A stretch of DNA of 64,000 nucleotides from DASWOJ01 sp964250755 (GTDB lineage Bacteria; Pseudomonadota; Alphaproteobacteria; Acetobacterales; Acetobacteraceae). The translations under genes were made by a program, and so were the position numbers. Each line of letters begins with the position of its first letter. Within the stretch, counting starts at the first letter, position 1. This document shows, in pieces, positions 34,135 to 43,270 of this stretch. The notes under the pieces were generated by a model. The model searched no databases, had not been told where the DNA came from, and worked only from the letters and a program-made list of their open reading frames with translations. The stretch spans positions 496,001-560,000 of the forward strand of contig CAXUHB010000001.1 in assembly GCA_964250755.1 (NCBI GenBank). Reading direction: 5' to 3'.

Positions 34135-34788
34135 TCAGCGGTGGGACACACGGCGTACGATGGCGTCCCCTAGCACCTGCAGGCCCTGGACGGCCAGGAC
34201 CAGCACGCCGACCACGACGGCCATCACCTCCGGCATGAAGCGCTGGTAGCCGAAGCGTATGCCCAGGTCGCCCAGCCCGCCGCCACCCACTGCGCCGGCC
34301 ATGGCCGAGAAGCCGACCAGCGACACCAGCGTGACCGTGACGGCTGCGACCAACCCCGGCGCGGCCTCTGGCACCAGCACCTTGCAGACGATCTGCCACC
34401 GGGTTGCGCCCATGGCCTGCGCCGCCTCGATCAAGCCGCGGTCCACCTCGCGCAGCGCCGTCTCGAACAGCCGGGCGATGAAGGCCGTGGCGGCGATGGC
34501 CAGGGGCACCACGGCGGCGGCGGTGCCGATGCTGGTGCCGACCAGCAGCCGCGTGAGCGGCACGATGGCCACCATCAGGATGATGAACGGCACGGACCGC
34601 ACGGCGTTGACCATCAATGCCACGGGCCGGTGCGCCAGGGGCCGCGCCGCCAGCCCGCCCGGTCCGGTCAGTACCAGCAGCAGCGCCAGGGGCAGGCCCA
34701 GCACGACGGCAAGCGTTGCCGCGGCGCCCACCATAGCCGCGGTCTCCCAGAAAGCGTCCAGCAGCAGGTTTTGCAGGGCGGGGGACAC
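34135..34788 (-). CDS. metI: Methionine ABC transporter permease
   Basis: 217 residues with about five hydrophobic spans and the MetI permease pattern: VNAVRSVPFIILMVAIVPLT, then the EAA loop IEAAQAMGATRWQIVCKVLV that contacts the ATPase, and FSAMAGAVGGGGLGDLGIRF. Inner membrane. Starts with GTG, nine bases after the recG stop, and is followed by metQ. The ATPase subunit would have to be supplied from elsewhere. Confidence 0.94.
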   Translation of the reverse strand: MSPALQNLLLDAFWETAAMVGAAATLAVVLGLPLALLLVLTGPGGLAARPLAHRPVALMVNAVRSVPFIILMVAIVPLTRLLVGTSIGTAAAVVPLAIAATAFIARLFETALREVDRGLIEAAQAMGATRWQIVCKVLVPEAAPGLVAAVTVTLVSLVGFSAMAGAVGGGGLGDLGIRFGYQRFMPEVMAVVVGVLVLAVQGLQVLGDAIVRRVSHR

Positions 34789-34797
34789 GGACCGCCT

Positions 34798-36873
34798 CTA
34801 GGCGATGCCGCCGCCCGCGGCCAGGGCGCGCAGGGCCGGGCCGTAGCGGAATAGGCGCAGCAGGGTTTTGACCGCTGCCCCGCGCTCCGACGCCAGCCGG
34901 GGGTCGCGGTCTAGCAGCAGGGCCGCTTCCTTGCTGGCCATGTGGAGCAGGCCCTCGTGCTGCTCGGGGTCGGCCAGCTTGAAGCCGGGCAGGCCGGACT
35001 GGCGCTTGCCCAACAGGTCGCCGCCTCCGCGGATTCGGAAGTCCTCGTCGGCAATCAGGAAGCCGTCCTCGGTGTCCTTCAGCAGGGTCAGGCGGCGGCG
35101 CATGGTGTCGGTCAGCCCGTCTTCGTGCAGCAGCAGACAGAAGCTTTGCGCCGCGCCGCGGCCGACGCGCCCGCGCAACTGGTGCAACTGCGCCAGGCCG
35201 AACCGCTCGGCGTGCTCGATCACCATGATGCTGGCCTCGGGCACGTCCACGCCGACCTCGATCACCGTGGTCGCCACCAGAAGCCGTACGGTGCCGGCGG
35301 CGAAGGCGGCCAGGGCGGCGTCGCGCACCGCCGGGTCCTGCTGGCCGTGGGCCAGGCCGACCACGGGGCCGAACCGCTCGTGCAGCGTCGCGAACCGCGC
35401 CTCGGCCGCAGCCAGGTCCGTTAGCTCGCTCTCGGAGACCATCGGGCAGACCCAGTAGGCCCGCTCCCCCCGGTCCAGCGCGCGTCCGATGCCGTCCACC
35501 ACATCCGACATCGTGGCCAGCGAATGCACGGAGGTGCGTATGGGCTGGCGGCCCGCCGGCTTCTCGGTCAGGCGGCTCACCTCCATCTCGCCCCACTGCG
35601 TCAGCAGCAGCGTGCGCGGGATGGGGGTCGCGGTCATCACCAGGATGTCGGTCTGGTCGCCCTTGCTGCCCAGCAGCAGCCGCTGGTCCACGCCGAAACG
35701 GTGCTGCTCGTCTATGACGGCCAGCGCCAGGTCGTGATACTGCACCGCATCCTGAAACAGTGCATGGGTGCCGACCACCAGCTTGATGCGGCCGTTGGCG
35801 ATGCCGATCAGCGCGTTGCGCCGGGCCACGCCCTTGACCGACCCCGTCAGCAACTCGACCGGCACCGGCGACAGCCGCTCCAGCGTGCGGAAGTGCTGCT
35901 TGGCCAGCACCTCGGTTGGGGCCATCAGGGCGGCCTGGTGCCCGGCCTCCACGGCGCGCAGCATCGCCAGCAACGCCACCAGCGTCTTGCCCGATCCCAC
36001 GTCGCCTTGCAGCAGCCGCATCATGCGCCGGGGCGCGGCCATGTCGCGGTCAATCTCCGCCAACGCCTGCACCTGCGACGGGGTCGGCACGAAGCCGAAG
36101 CGGTCCAGCGTCTGCGCCCGCAGGCGGCCATCACCGGCCAATGCGCGTCCGGGCCGGGTGCGCTCCCGCTGGCGCATCCAGGCGATGGCGACCTGGTGGG
36201 CCAGCAACTCGTCATAAGCCAGGCGGCGCCGGGGCAGTTCTACGGGCAGGGTGTCCGGCATCTGCACGGCGCGCAGCGCATCACGGAAGCCGGGCCAGCC
36301 TTCGCGGCGCAGCAGCGCGGGGTCGTGCCACTCCGGCATGTCCGGCACCAGGTCCAGCGCGTGGCGCAGCGCGGTGCGGAGCTGGCCGGGGAACAGCCCT
36401 GCCGTCAGCGGCCAGACCGGCTCGATGGAGGGCAGCAGATTGGCGTGGGCCGCGGGGATCACATGGTCCGGCTTGGGCATCGTCAGCCGGTCGCCAAAGG
36501 CGTCCAGCCGGCCGGACACGACCAGCCGCGCGCCGGGCACGATGGCCTTGGGCGGCGGGCGGCCGAAATAGACCAGCTCCATGAAGCCGGTGCCGTCGCC
36601 GCAGGTGATGCGCCAGGGATGACGCGCGCTGTCCGGCGCGTCCTGCCGCACGACCTCCACCGCCAGCGTCGCCACCTGGCCCGGCACCGCCCCGCGTATG
36701 GTCGGACGGTCCCGACGGTCCATGTAGGACTCGGGCATGTGGAACAGCAGATCCAGCACATGGCCGCCGCCCGCCACCTTGGCGATCAGCTTGCCCACAG
36801 CATCCCCCACCCCGCGCAAAGAGGTCACAGGCGCGAGAAGCGGGGACAGAAGCAGGGACTGAGGTTCGGCCAC
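34798..36873 (-). CDS. recG: ATP-dependent DNA helicase RecG
   Basis: Branch-migration helicase that remodels stalled forks. From the GTG at 36873 the product has 691 residues, the normal RecG length. Wedge/OB domain in the first third (TLAVEVVRQDAPDSAR; MELVYFGRPP). Helicase motifs: LLQGDVGSGKTLVALLAM (Walker A), LAVIDEQHRFGVDQR (DEQH), MTATPIPRTLLLT and QLRGRVGRGAAQSFCLLL (motif VI). Upstream open codons overlap sdhE on the other strand and are excluded. Divergent from sdhE by 57 bases; metI-metQ follow closely. Confidence 0.97.
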   Translation of the reverse strand: MAEPQSLLLSPLLAPVTSLRGVGDAVGKLIAKVAGGGHVLDLLFHMPESYMDRRDRPTIRGAVPGQVATLAVEVVRQDAPDSARHPWRITCGDGTGFMELVYFGRPPPKAIVPGARLVVSGRLDAFGDRLTMPKPDHVIPAAHANLLPSIEPVWPLTAGLFPGQLRTALRHALDLVPDMPEWHDPALLRREGWPGFRDALRAVQMPDTLPVELPRRRLAYDELLAHQVAIAWMRQRERTRPGRALAGDGRLRAQTLDRFGFVPTPSQVQALAEIDRDMAAPRRMMRLLQGDVGSGKTLVALLAMLRAVEAGHQAALMAPTEVLAKQHFRTLERLSPVPVELLTGSVKGVARRNALIGIANGRIKLVVGTHALFQDAVQYHDLALAVIDEQHRFGVDQRLLLGSKGDQTDILVMTATPIPRTLLLTQWGEMEVSRLTEKPAGRQPIRTSVHSLATMSDVVDGIGRALDRGERAYWVCPMVSESELTDLAAAEARFATLHERFGPVVGLAHGQQDPAVRDAALAAFAAGTVRLLVATTVIEVGVDVPEASIMVIEHAERFGLAQLHQLRGRVGRGAAQSFCLLLHEDGLTDTMRRRLTLLKDTEDGFLIADEDFRIRGGGDLLGKRQSGLPGFKLADPEQHEGLLHMASKEAALLLDRDPRLASERGAAVKTLLRLFRYGPALRALAAGGGIA

Positions 36874-36930
36874 GGGCTGACAGTAGTGGGGTCCGCCGCT
36901 ATATGCCCCTCCTTGCCCAGGGACCCAAGT

Positions 36931-37233
36931 GTGCAGAGCAACGACCCCCAAACCGACGCCGCCAACCGCCGCCGCCGCATCCTGTTCCGCGCCACGCACC
37001 GCGGCACCTACGAGAACGACATCCTGATCGGCAACTTCGTCCGCGCCCGCCTGGCCGCGTTCACGGAGGATGACCTGGACGCGCTGGAGGAGGTGATGGA
37101 GCTGCCCGACGCCATGCTGGCGGACTGGCTGACCGGACGCCAACCGATCCCCAACGATGTGGACACCCCCATGCTGCGCGCCATACGCCGCGCGGCGGAG
37201 GACGGCGAGGGCCAGCCGGGGCGGGGCGCATGA
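36931..37233 (+). CDS. sdhE: FAD assembly factor SdhE
   Basis: 100 residues from a GTG at 36931. Short helical protein of the YgfY/DUF339 family: RRRILFRATHRGTYENDILI contains the RGxxE region needed to attach FAD to succinate dehydrogenase, and LEEVMELPDAMLADWLTGRQ completes the five-helix fold. Cytoplasmic. Overlaps mfd by four bases (ATGA). The recG / sdhE-mfd arrangement is familiar in alphaproteobacteria. Confidence 0.93.
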   Translation: MQSNDPQTDAANRRRRILFRATHRGTYENDILIGNFVRARLAAFTEDDLDALEEVMELPDAMLADWLTGRQPIPNDVDTPMLRAIRRAAEDGEGQPGRGA

Positions 37234-40200
37234 CCGCAGTCGTTTACGGCGCACCGGAAGGCTACGACGCCCTGCTGCTCGCCCAGCGCCGGGCGGAGCA
37301 TGGCGGCGCGGTCCTGCATGTCACCCGGGACGACAGCCGCATGGCCCGGCTGGCGGAGGCGCTGGCCTTCTTCGCCCCGCACCTTGACGTGCTGCGCTTC
37401 CCCGCCTGGGACTGCCTTCCCTATGACCGCGTCTCCCCCAACCCGGAGATCGTGTCGGAGCGCATCGCCACGCTGGCCCGGTTGCTGGACACGCCGACCC
37501 GGCCCCGCATCGTGCTCACGACCGTCAACGCCCTGGTGCAGCGGGTGCCGCCGCGCACCGCGTTCCAGGGCGCCAGCATGGTACTGCGCGCCGGCGGCAC
37601 GGCGGACCCGGATGCCATCATCAAGTTCCTGGAGGCCAATGGCTATGGCCGCAGCGGCACCGTCATGGAGCCTGGCGAATACGCCACCCGCGGCGGCATC
37701 ATAGACATCTACCCCGCCGGCGAGCCGGACCCCGTGCGCCTGGACCTGTTCGGCGACACGCTGGAAACCCTGCGCCGCTTCGATCCCAGCACCCAGCGCA
37801 GCACCGCGAAGGTCAAGGACCTCGTGCTGCGCCCGGTGTCCGAGGTGCCGCTGGACGCCGAAAGCGTCAGCCGCTTCCGGGAGGGCTGGCGGGAGCTGTT
37901 CGGCCCCGGTGCCGCGATGGACCCGCTATACCAGACCGTCAGCGACGGCCGCCGCTACCCAGGCATCGAGCATTGGGTCCCGCTGTTCCACGGTGGCATG
38001 GACACCTTGATGGACTACCTGCCGGACGCTTCCCTCAGCCTGGATCATCAGGCGGAGGAAGTGCTAGAGGGCCGGCTTGAGATGATCGCCGACCATGCCG
38101 AGGCCCGCCGGGTGCCGCCACGGGACGGGGAGGTGCCGTACCGGCCCATGCCGGCCAGCCGCCTGTATCTGGACCGCGCCGGCTGGGACGCGATGCTGGC
38201 CGCCGGGCCGAACATGGTGTTCAGCCCCTATGGCCGCCCGGATGGCGCAGGCGGCGTGGATGCCGGGGGGCGGCCCGGCTACGTGTTCACCAAGGCCGGG
38301 GCCTCCACGGGGGCCAATGCCTTCCAGCAGCTTGGCGAGCAGGCCGCCACCTGGGCCGGGCAGGGCCGCCGCACCGTGGTCGCGGCCTGGACCCGCGGGT
38401 CGCGGGAGCGCCTGGCGCACCTGCTGCGCGAGAACGGCTTCAAGGTGGAGCAGTGCGACACCTGGGTGGAGGCGCAGCGGCAGCCGCCCGGCATCGCCGC
38501 CGTCGTCACCCTGGGGTTGGAGCGCGGCTTCGTCAGCGGCAAGACCAGCCTGGTCAGCGAGCAGGACCTGCTGGGCGAGCGCATCAGCCGCCCGCCGCGC
38601 CGCCGCAAGCGCGCCGACCAGTTCATCGCCGAAGCAACCGAGATCGCCCAGGGCGACTTGGTCGTGCATCAGGAATACGGCATCGGCCGCTACGATGGCC
38701 TGGAAACCCTGCGCGTCGGCCCGGCCCCGCACGACTGCCTGCGCCTGATCTACGACGGCAGCGAGAAGCTGTACTTGCCCGTCGAGAACATAGAGCTGCT
38801 GTCCCGCTTCGGCAGCGAGGGCGGCGGCGTCGCCTTGGACAAGCTGGGCGGTGCCGGCTGGCAGACGCGCAAGGCCAAGATGAAGCAGCGCATCCGCGAC
38901 ATGGCCGGCGAGCTGATCCGCACCGCTGCCGCCCGCCGGGTGCGGGAAGCGGTCAGCCTGGCCCCTGCCGAGGGGTCATGGGACGAGTTCTGCGCCCGCT
39001 TCCCGTTCGCGGAGACCGAGGATCAGGCCCGCGCCATCGCCGACGTGCTGGAGGACATGGCTGCCGGCCGCCCGATGGACCGCCTGATCTGCGGCGACGT
39101 GGGCTTCGGCAAGACGGAGGTCGCGCTACGGGCCGCCTTTGTCGCTGCCATGTCCGGCGCCCAGGTCGCAGTCGTCGTGCCCACGACGCTGCTGGCCCGG
39201 CAGCACCACCGCGTGTTCAGCAAGCGCTTCGAGGGCCTGCCGGTCCGGGTCGAGCAACTGTCCCGGATGGTGACGCCGAAGGAGGCCGCCGAGACCAAGC
39301 GCGGGCTGGCCGATGGCAGCGTGAACATCGTGGTCGGCACCCATGCCCTGCTGGCCAAGGGCATCGAGTTCGCCGACCTGGAGCTGCTGATCGTGGACGA
39401 GGAGCAGCACTTCGGCGTGTCCCACAAGGAGAAGCTGAAGCAGCTCAAGGCCGATGTCCACGTCCTGACGCTGTCCGCCACGCCGATCCCGCGCACCCTG
39501 CAACTGGCGCTGACGGGCGTGCGTGAGATGAGCCTGATCGCCACCCCGCCGGTGGACCGCCTAGCGGTACGCACCTTCATCTCGCCCTTCGACAGCGTCG
39601 TGGTGCGGGAGGCGATCCAGCGCGAGCGGTTCCGCGGCGGCCAGATCTTCTGCGTCGTGCCCCGGCTGGAGGACATGGACCGCATGGCCACCCGCCTGCG
39701 CGAGATCGTGCCGGAGGCCCGCATGGCCCAGGCGCACGGACGCCTGGCGCCGACCGAGCTGGAGCGGGTGATGACCGAGTTCGGGGACGGCAAGTATGAC
39801 ATCCTGCTCAGCACCAACATCGTGGAGAGCGGGCTGGACATGCCGGCGGTCAACACGCTGATCATACACCGGGCCGACATGTTCGGGCTGGGGCAATTGT
39901 ATCAGCTCCGGGGCCGGGTCGGGCGCGGCAAGCAGCGGGGCTACGCCTACCTGACCTGGCCGCAGAACCACCGCCTATCGGCTGCGGCGCAGAAGCGGCT
40001 GGACGTGATGCAGACGCTGGACAACCTGGGCGCCGGCTTCACGCTGGCGTCGCACGACCTGGACATACGCGGCGCCGGCAATCTGCTGGGCGATGAGCAG
40101 AGCGGCCATATCCGCGAGGTTGGGATCGAGCTGTATCAGCAGATGCTGGAGGACGCCGTGGCCGAATTGCGCGTGGAGCGCGGGCGCAAGAAGGCCGAAG

Positions 40201-40670
40201 ACCGGGACTGGACCCCCAGCATCCAGTTGGGTTTGCCGGTGCTGATCCCGGACACCTACGTGCAGGACCTGCCGGTGCGCCTGGGCCTGTATCGCCGCAT
40301 TGGCGCCCTGTCATCGGACGCCGAGACCGAGGCGATGGCGGCGGAGCTGGTGGACCGGTTCGGTCCGCTGCCGCCGGAGGTGGACAACCTGCTGCAAGTC
40401 GTCACGCTGAAGCGCATGTGCCGGGACAGCGGCGTGGAGAAGCTTGAGGCCGGCCCGAAGGGCATGGTCGTCGCCTTCCGCGGCAACGCTTTCCGCAACC
40501 CTGGTGGCCTGATTTCCTGGCTGGGCACCCGCAAGGGCGCCATACGCCTGCGGCCCGACCACAAGTTGGCCATTGCCAAGGAAATGACGGTGCAGGAACG
40601 GATGCGGCTGGGCCGCGATGTCCTCGGCAACCTGACCCGGCTTGCGGCCCAGGTGCAGCAGGCGGCCTGA
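37230..40670 (+). CDS. mfd: Transcription-repair coupling factor
   Basis: Removes RNA polymerase stalled at lesions and recruits UvrA. 1146 residues, full length. UvrB-like N-terminal domain (residues about 1-250, FPAWDCLPYDRVSPNPEI). RNA-polymerase-interacting region near 480-540 (GDLVVHQEYGIGRYDGLETL). Helicase motifs RLICGDVGFGKTEVALRAAF, LLIVDEEQHFGVSHKE, LTLSATPIPRTLQLAL and YQLRGRVGRGKQRGYAYL. C-terminal UvrA-binding domain (DTYVQDLPVRLGLYRRIGAL). Coupled to sdhE by the ATGA overlap. Confidence 0.98.
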   Translation: MTAVVYGAPEGYDALLLAQRRAEHGGAVLHVTRDDSRMARLAEALAFFAPHLDVLRFPAWDCLPYDRVSPNPEIVSERIATLARLLDTPTRPRIVLTTVNALVQRVPPRTAFQGASMVLRAGGTADPDAIIKFLEANGYGRSGTVMEPGEYATRGGIIDIYPAGEPDPVRLDLFGDTLETLRRFDPSTQRSTAKVKDLVLRPVSEVPLDAESVSRFREGWRELFGPGAAMDPLYQTVSDGRRYPGIEHWVPLFHGGMDTLMDYLPDASLSLDHQAEEVLEGRLEMIADHAEARRVPPRDGEVPYRPMPASRLYLDRAGWDAMLAAGPNMVFSPYGRPDGAGGVDAGGRPGYVFTKAGASTGANAFQQLGEQAATWAGQGRRTVVAAWTRGSRERLAHLLRENGFKVEQCDTWVEAQRQPPGIAAVVTLGLERGFVSGKTSLVSEQDLLGERISRPPRRRKRADQFIAEATEIAQGDLVVHQEYGIGRYDGLETLRVGPAPHDCLRLIYDGSEKLYLPVENIELLSRFGSEGGGVALDKLGGAGWQTRKAKMKQRIRDMAGELIRTAAARRVREAVSLAPAEGSWDEFCARFPFAETEDQARAIADVLEDMAAGRPMDRLICGDVGFGKTEVALRAAFVAAMSGAQVAVVVPTTLLARQHHRVFSKRFEGLPVRVEQLSRMVTPKEAAETKRGLADGSVNIVVGTHALLAKGIEFADLELLIVDEEQHFGVSHKEKLKQLKADVHVLTLSATPIPRTLQLALTGVREMSLIATPPVDRLAVRTFISPFDSVVVREAIQRERFRGGQIFCVVPRLEDMDRMATRLREIVPEARMAQAHGRLAPTELERVMTEFGDGKYDILLSTNIVESGLDMPAVNTLIIHRADMFGLGQLYQLRGRVGRGKQRGYAYLTWPQNHRLSAAAQKRLDVMQTLDNLGAGFTLASHDLDIRGAGNLLGDEQSGHIREVGIELYQQMLEDAVAELRVERGRKKAEDRDWTPSIQLGLPVLIPDTYVQDLPVRLGLYRRIGALSSDAETEAMAAELVDRFGPLPPEVDNLLQVVTLKRMCRDSGVEKLEAGPKGMVVAFRGNAFRNPGGLISWLGTRKGAIRLRPDHKLAIAKEMTVQERMRLGRDVLGNLTRLAAQVQQAA

Positions 40671-40713
40671 CGCCGCCCGCTGCCGTTGGTCACTGTTTGG
40701 AAGGTTGGGGTGG

Positions 40714-42204
40714 CTACTTGCCGCCCATCTTGTTCAGGTCCACGCCGTTCACGACCACCCTGCCGTTGTCGAACGAGATGTCCCAGGTCATCTTGCTGCC
40801 CTCCGCCCGGCCGATGCCCTTGGCCAGCACGATCACGGGCACCGCCTGCGCCAGCGCCGGGTTGGCCTGAACCTTGGTCAGCAGGGTGTCGATATTCGTC
40901 GCCACGATCTGCGCCGTGCCGGACGCGGCACTGGGCGAGGGCATAGTCACGTCCGCCTTGCCGGTGAAGCTGGCGCCGCCGATGTCGAGCGCAAAGCTCT
41001 CCAACCCCGTCTTGATCGGCCCGCGGCTGAACAGCGCGGCAACCATCGCCCCGCTTGGATCCTGGTCGGGCTTGTCGGCCGCGGCCTGCAGGGCGTCGAA
41101 CAGCTCTTTGGATGGGACATTGGACAGGATGGGGCGAACCGCGATCCGCTTCGGGAACAGGTCGGCAAACATCTCCAGCCCCATGCCTGGCAGGGCCATG
41201 TTGTCCAGGCCGATCTCCATGTTGCCGTTCATCAGCGCGCCGTCGGACTTGGCGTTCATGGCGAAGCGCACCTGCGACGAGGTGAAGTTGAAGCCCTCGC
41301 CCTTGACCTTCAGGTCGTCCAGCACCTCGGTCAGCGTCATCCCCGACGCGAGGCCGCGCATCGCCTGCACCAGCATCCGGACTCCCTCCGGGTTCGGCGG
41401 CGGCTTGGAGCCGGGGGCGGCGCCCGCGGCCGGGGCGGCGCCGGGCGCCGGGGCCATGCGGACGATGGCCGGGATGATCTTTGCGCTCTGCTCGCGGGAC
41501 ACGCCGGGCAACGCGAAGCCGACCTTGACCTGCCGCGCCGAAACATCCATCGCCGGCGCAGCAGCGCCTGCAGGCTTGTTCTGCATGGTGTAGCCGGTTC
41601 CGCCCGCATCCATCGCGATGTCAACCCGGTTGTCGGCGGCAGGCCTGATCGTCAGGGTGTTGGCCATGCTCTCGACGGCGGTCACGCCCTGCGCCCCGCC
41701 GCCTTCGGACGTCAGCCGGAAGCCGGTCGAGTTGGTCTTGATCTCGGACGCCGTCTTGTAGGTGGTGTCCCAGGTTCCGCCGCCGTCCTGCGTCGCATAG
41801 TTCATGGTGTAGGTGGTCGGGACTGCCGGGCCAGGCTTCTCGCCGGGCTTGGCGGCGGGGGTCGGAGCGTCCACGGTGAACGTCGCGGGGGTCTGCACCT
41901 TGATGCCGTCCAGCGTCCAGCGGCCGTCTCCGGCTGGGCGCGCGTTGGCGACTACGGACGGCCAGCCCTTGACAGGCACCGCGTCGGCGGACGGCCCGGT
42001 CAGCCGGTAATGGTCGCCCTCCGGCGCGACCTTGATCGGCGATGCCGCGACGGGCAGCCCCGGCCCGGCCATGGACGCGAACCAGTCCCGCAACTGGCCT
42101 TCCAGCGTACGCGCCTGCTCCGGCGTGACATCGGCGGCGCGGGCCAGGGTGGGGACGGATGCGGCAAGGGCCGCAAGGATGGCGGCGCGTAGGGTGACGG
42201 TCAT
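40714..42204 (-). CDS. Exported protein of unknown function
   Basis: 496 residues from the ATG at 42204 (GAGGA six bases upstream). A clear Sec signal (LRAAILAALAASVPTLARA) implies a periplasmic or outer-envelope location. The mature part is beta-strand-rich, with repeated statements of the form DVSARQVKVGFALP and NMEIGLDNMALPGMGLEMF, and a Pro/Ala-rich linker (APGAAPAAGAAPGSKPPPNP). It may be a distant DUF945/DUF2125-type protein, but I cannot establish that. Convergent with mfd, 43 bases apart. Confidence 0.8.
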   Translation of the reverse strand: MTVTLRAAILAALAASVPTLARAADVTPEQARTLEGQLRDWFASMAGPGLPVAASPIKVAPEGDHYRLTGPSADAVPVKGWPSVVANARPAGDGRWTLDGIKVQTPATFTVDAPTPAAKPGEKPGPAVPTTYTMNYATQDGGGTWDTTYKTASEIKTNSTGFRLTSEGGGAQGVTAVESMANTLTIRPAADNRVDIAMDAGGTGYTMQNKPAGAAAPAMDVSARQVKVGFALPGVSREQSAKIIPAIVRMAPAPGAAPAAGAAPGSKPPPNPEGVRMLVQAMRGLASGMTLTEVLDDLKVKGEGFNFTSSQVRFAMNAKSDGALMNGNMEIGLDNMALPGMGLEMFADLFPKRIAVRPILSNVPSKELFDALQAAADKPDQDPSGAMVAALFSRGPIKTGLESFALDIGGASFTGKADVTMPSPSAASGTAQIVATNIDTLLTKVQANPALAQAVPVIVLAKGIGRAEGSKMTWDISFDNGRVVVNGVDLNKMGGK

Positions 42205-42340
42205 TGCGTGTCCTCGGTTGATGTTCATGCGACGGCAAGGAGTGCGCCGGCGGCATCTTGTCGAAACCATCTTGGGCTGTCCCGTTCACAAATGCGAGAA
42301 GTGCATCCCGCAAGCATGAACGTTGTGGGGCGGCGTTCGG

Positions 42341-43009
42341 CTATCCCGGCCCGGCGTCCACCGCCGCCACGTCCAGCAGCCTCTCGATCACCTCCGGCTC
42401 CTGCGCCCCTGCTATGGCATGCTGCCCGGCGACCACGAAGCAGGGGACACCATTTATGCCCAGACGGTGGGCGCGGAGGTTGTCGGCATGGACCAGGTCA
42501 ACGTCCTGGTCGCTGCGCAGGAACGCGGACAGCGCTTCCGCGTCCAACCCGCACGACACGCCGATGGCGCGCAGGACCAGCAGGTCGCCGATGTCGTGGC
42601 CGTCCGAGAAGTGCGCGGCGAACAAGGCCTCCACCACCTCGCGCCCGCGGCCGTAGCGCGCGGCCCAGCGGACCAGCCTGTGCGCGTCCACGCTGCTCGG
42701 TGTGCGGCGGATGCGGTCGAAGCGGAACTGCAAGCCTTCGGATACGCCGATTTCGGTGATGGAGGCATACAGGCGGCGCGCACGGTCTTCCCCACCGAAC
42801 TTGCGCACCACGTAGTCGGCACGCGACATCCCGCTGCGGGGCATGTCGGGATTGAGGAGGAACGGCCGCCAGGTCAGGTCGAACAGCAGGTCCGGCCGGC
42901 GGCGCATGGTGCGGAACAGCCGGCGCACGCCAAGGTAGCACCAGGGGCACACCAGGTCATGCACGACCTCGATGGGCAGGCGGGCCTTGGCAGGGGCAAG
43001 GATGTTCAC
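42341..43009 (-). CDS. DsbA family oxidoreductase (FrnE-like)
   Basis: 222 residues with no signal peptide, so a cytoplasmic thiol oxidoreductase or isomerase. Thioredoxin-fold active site CPWC at residues 21-24 (HDLVCPWCYLGVRRL), a helical insertion (RFDRIRRTPSSVDAHRLVRW, typical of FrnE/2-hydroxychromene-isomerase relatives) and the cis-Pro loop INGVPCFVVAGQ. Substrate unknown. The adjacent tRNA-Ser is on the same strand, upstream. Confidence 0.93.
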   Translation of the reverse strand: MNILAPAKARLPIEVVHDLVCPWCYLGVRRLFRTMRRRPDLLFDLTWRPFLLNPDMPRSGMSRADYVVRKFGGEDRARRLYASITEIGVSEGLQFRFDRIRRTPSSVDAHRLVRWAARYGRGREVVEALFAAHFSDGHDIGDLLVLRAIGVSCGLDAEALSAFLRSDQDVDLVHADNLRAHRLGINGVPCFVVAGQHAIAGAQEPEVIERLLDVAAVDAGPG

Positions 43010-43078
43010 GGCCCGACTCTAGGTTGGGCCGCGGTTGCCGTCATCCCCCTTGTGCGGCGGATGGTGGAGGAGCAGCGG

Positions 43079-43165
43079 CGGAGAGGGTGGGATTCGAACC
43101 CACGGGACGCTTGCACGCCCGGCGGTTTTCAAGACCGCTGCCATAAGCCGCTCGGCCACCTCTCC
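43079..43165 (-). tRNA. tRNA-Ser(UGA)
   Basis: 87 nt on the minus strand. Acceptor GGAGAGG/CCTCTCC with discriminator G; anticodon stem GCGGT/ACCGC with loop CTTGAAA (anticodon UGA); a long variable arm (GCCGGGCGTGCAAGCGTCCC region), as expected for serine; T arm with GGTTCGAATCC. CCA is not encoded. Uninterrupted. Confidence 0.96.
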
Positions 43166-43270
43166 ATGCGGCGGACACCCTTACATGGGCCGTGCGGTCC
43201 CGGGCAAGGCGGTGCCGGCGCGGGGGTTCCACGCCCGGCGGCAACCCGGTATTCACAGGGGGAACACGGG

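Noticed and set aside
34115..35596. A nearly 500-codon minus-strand frame that might have been the missing metN
   Set aside because: Its translation has no Walker A or ABC signature; it is another frame of recG and metI.
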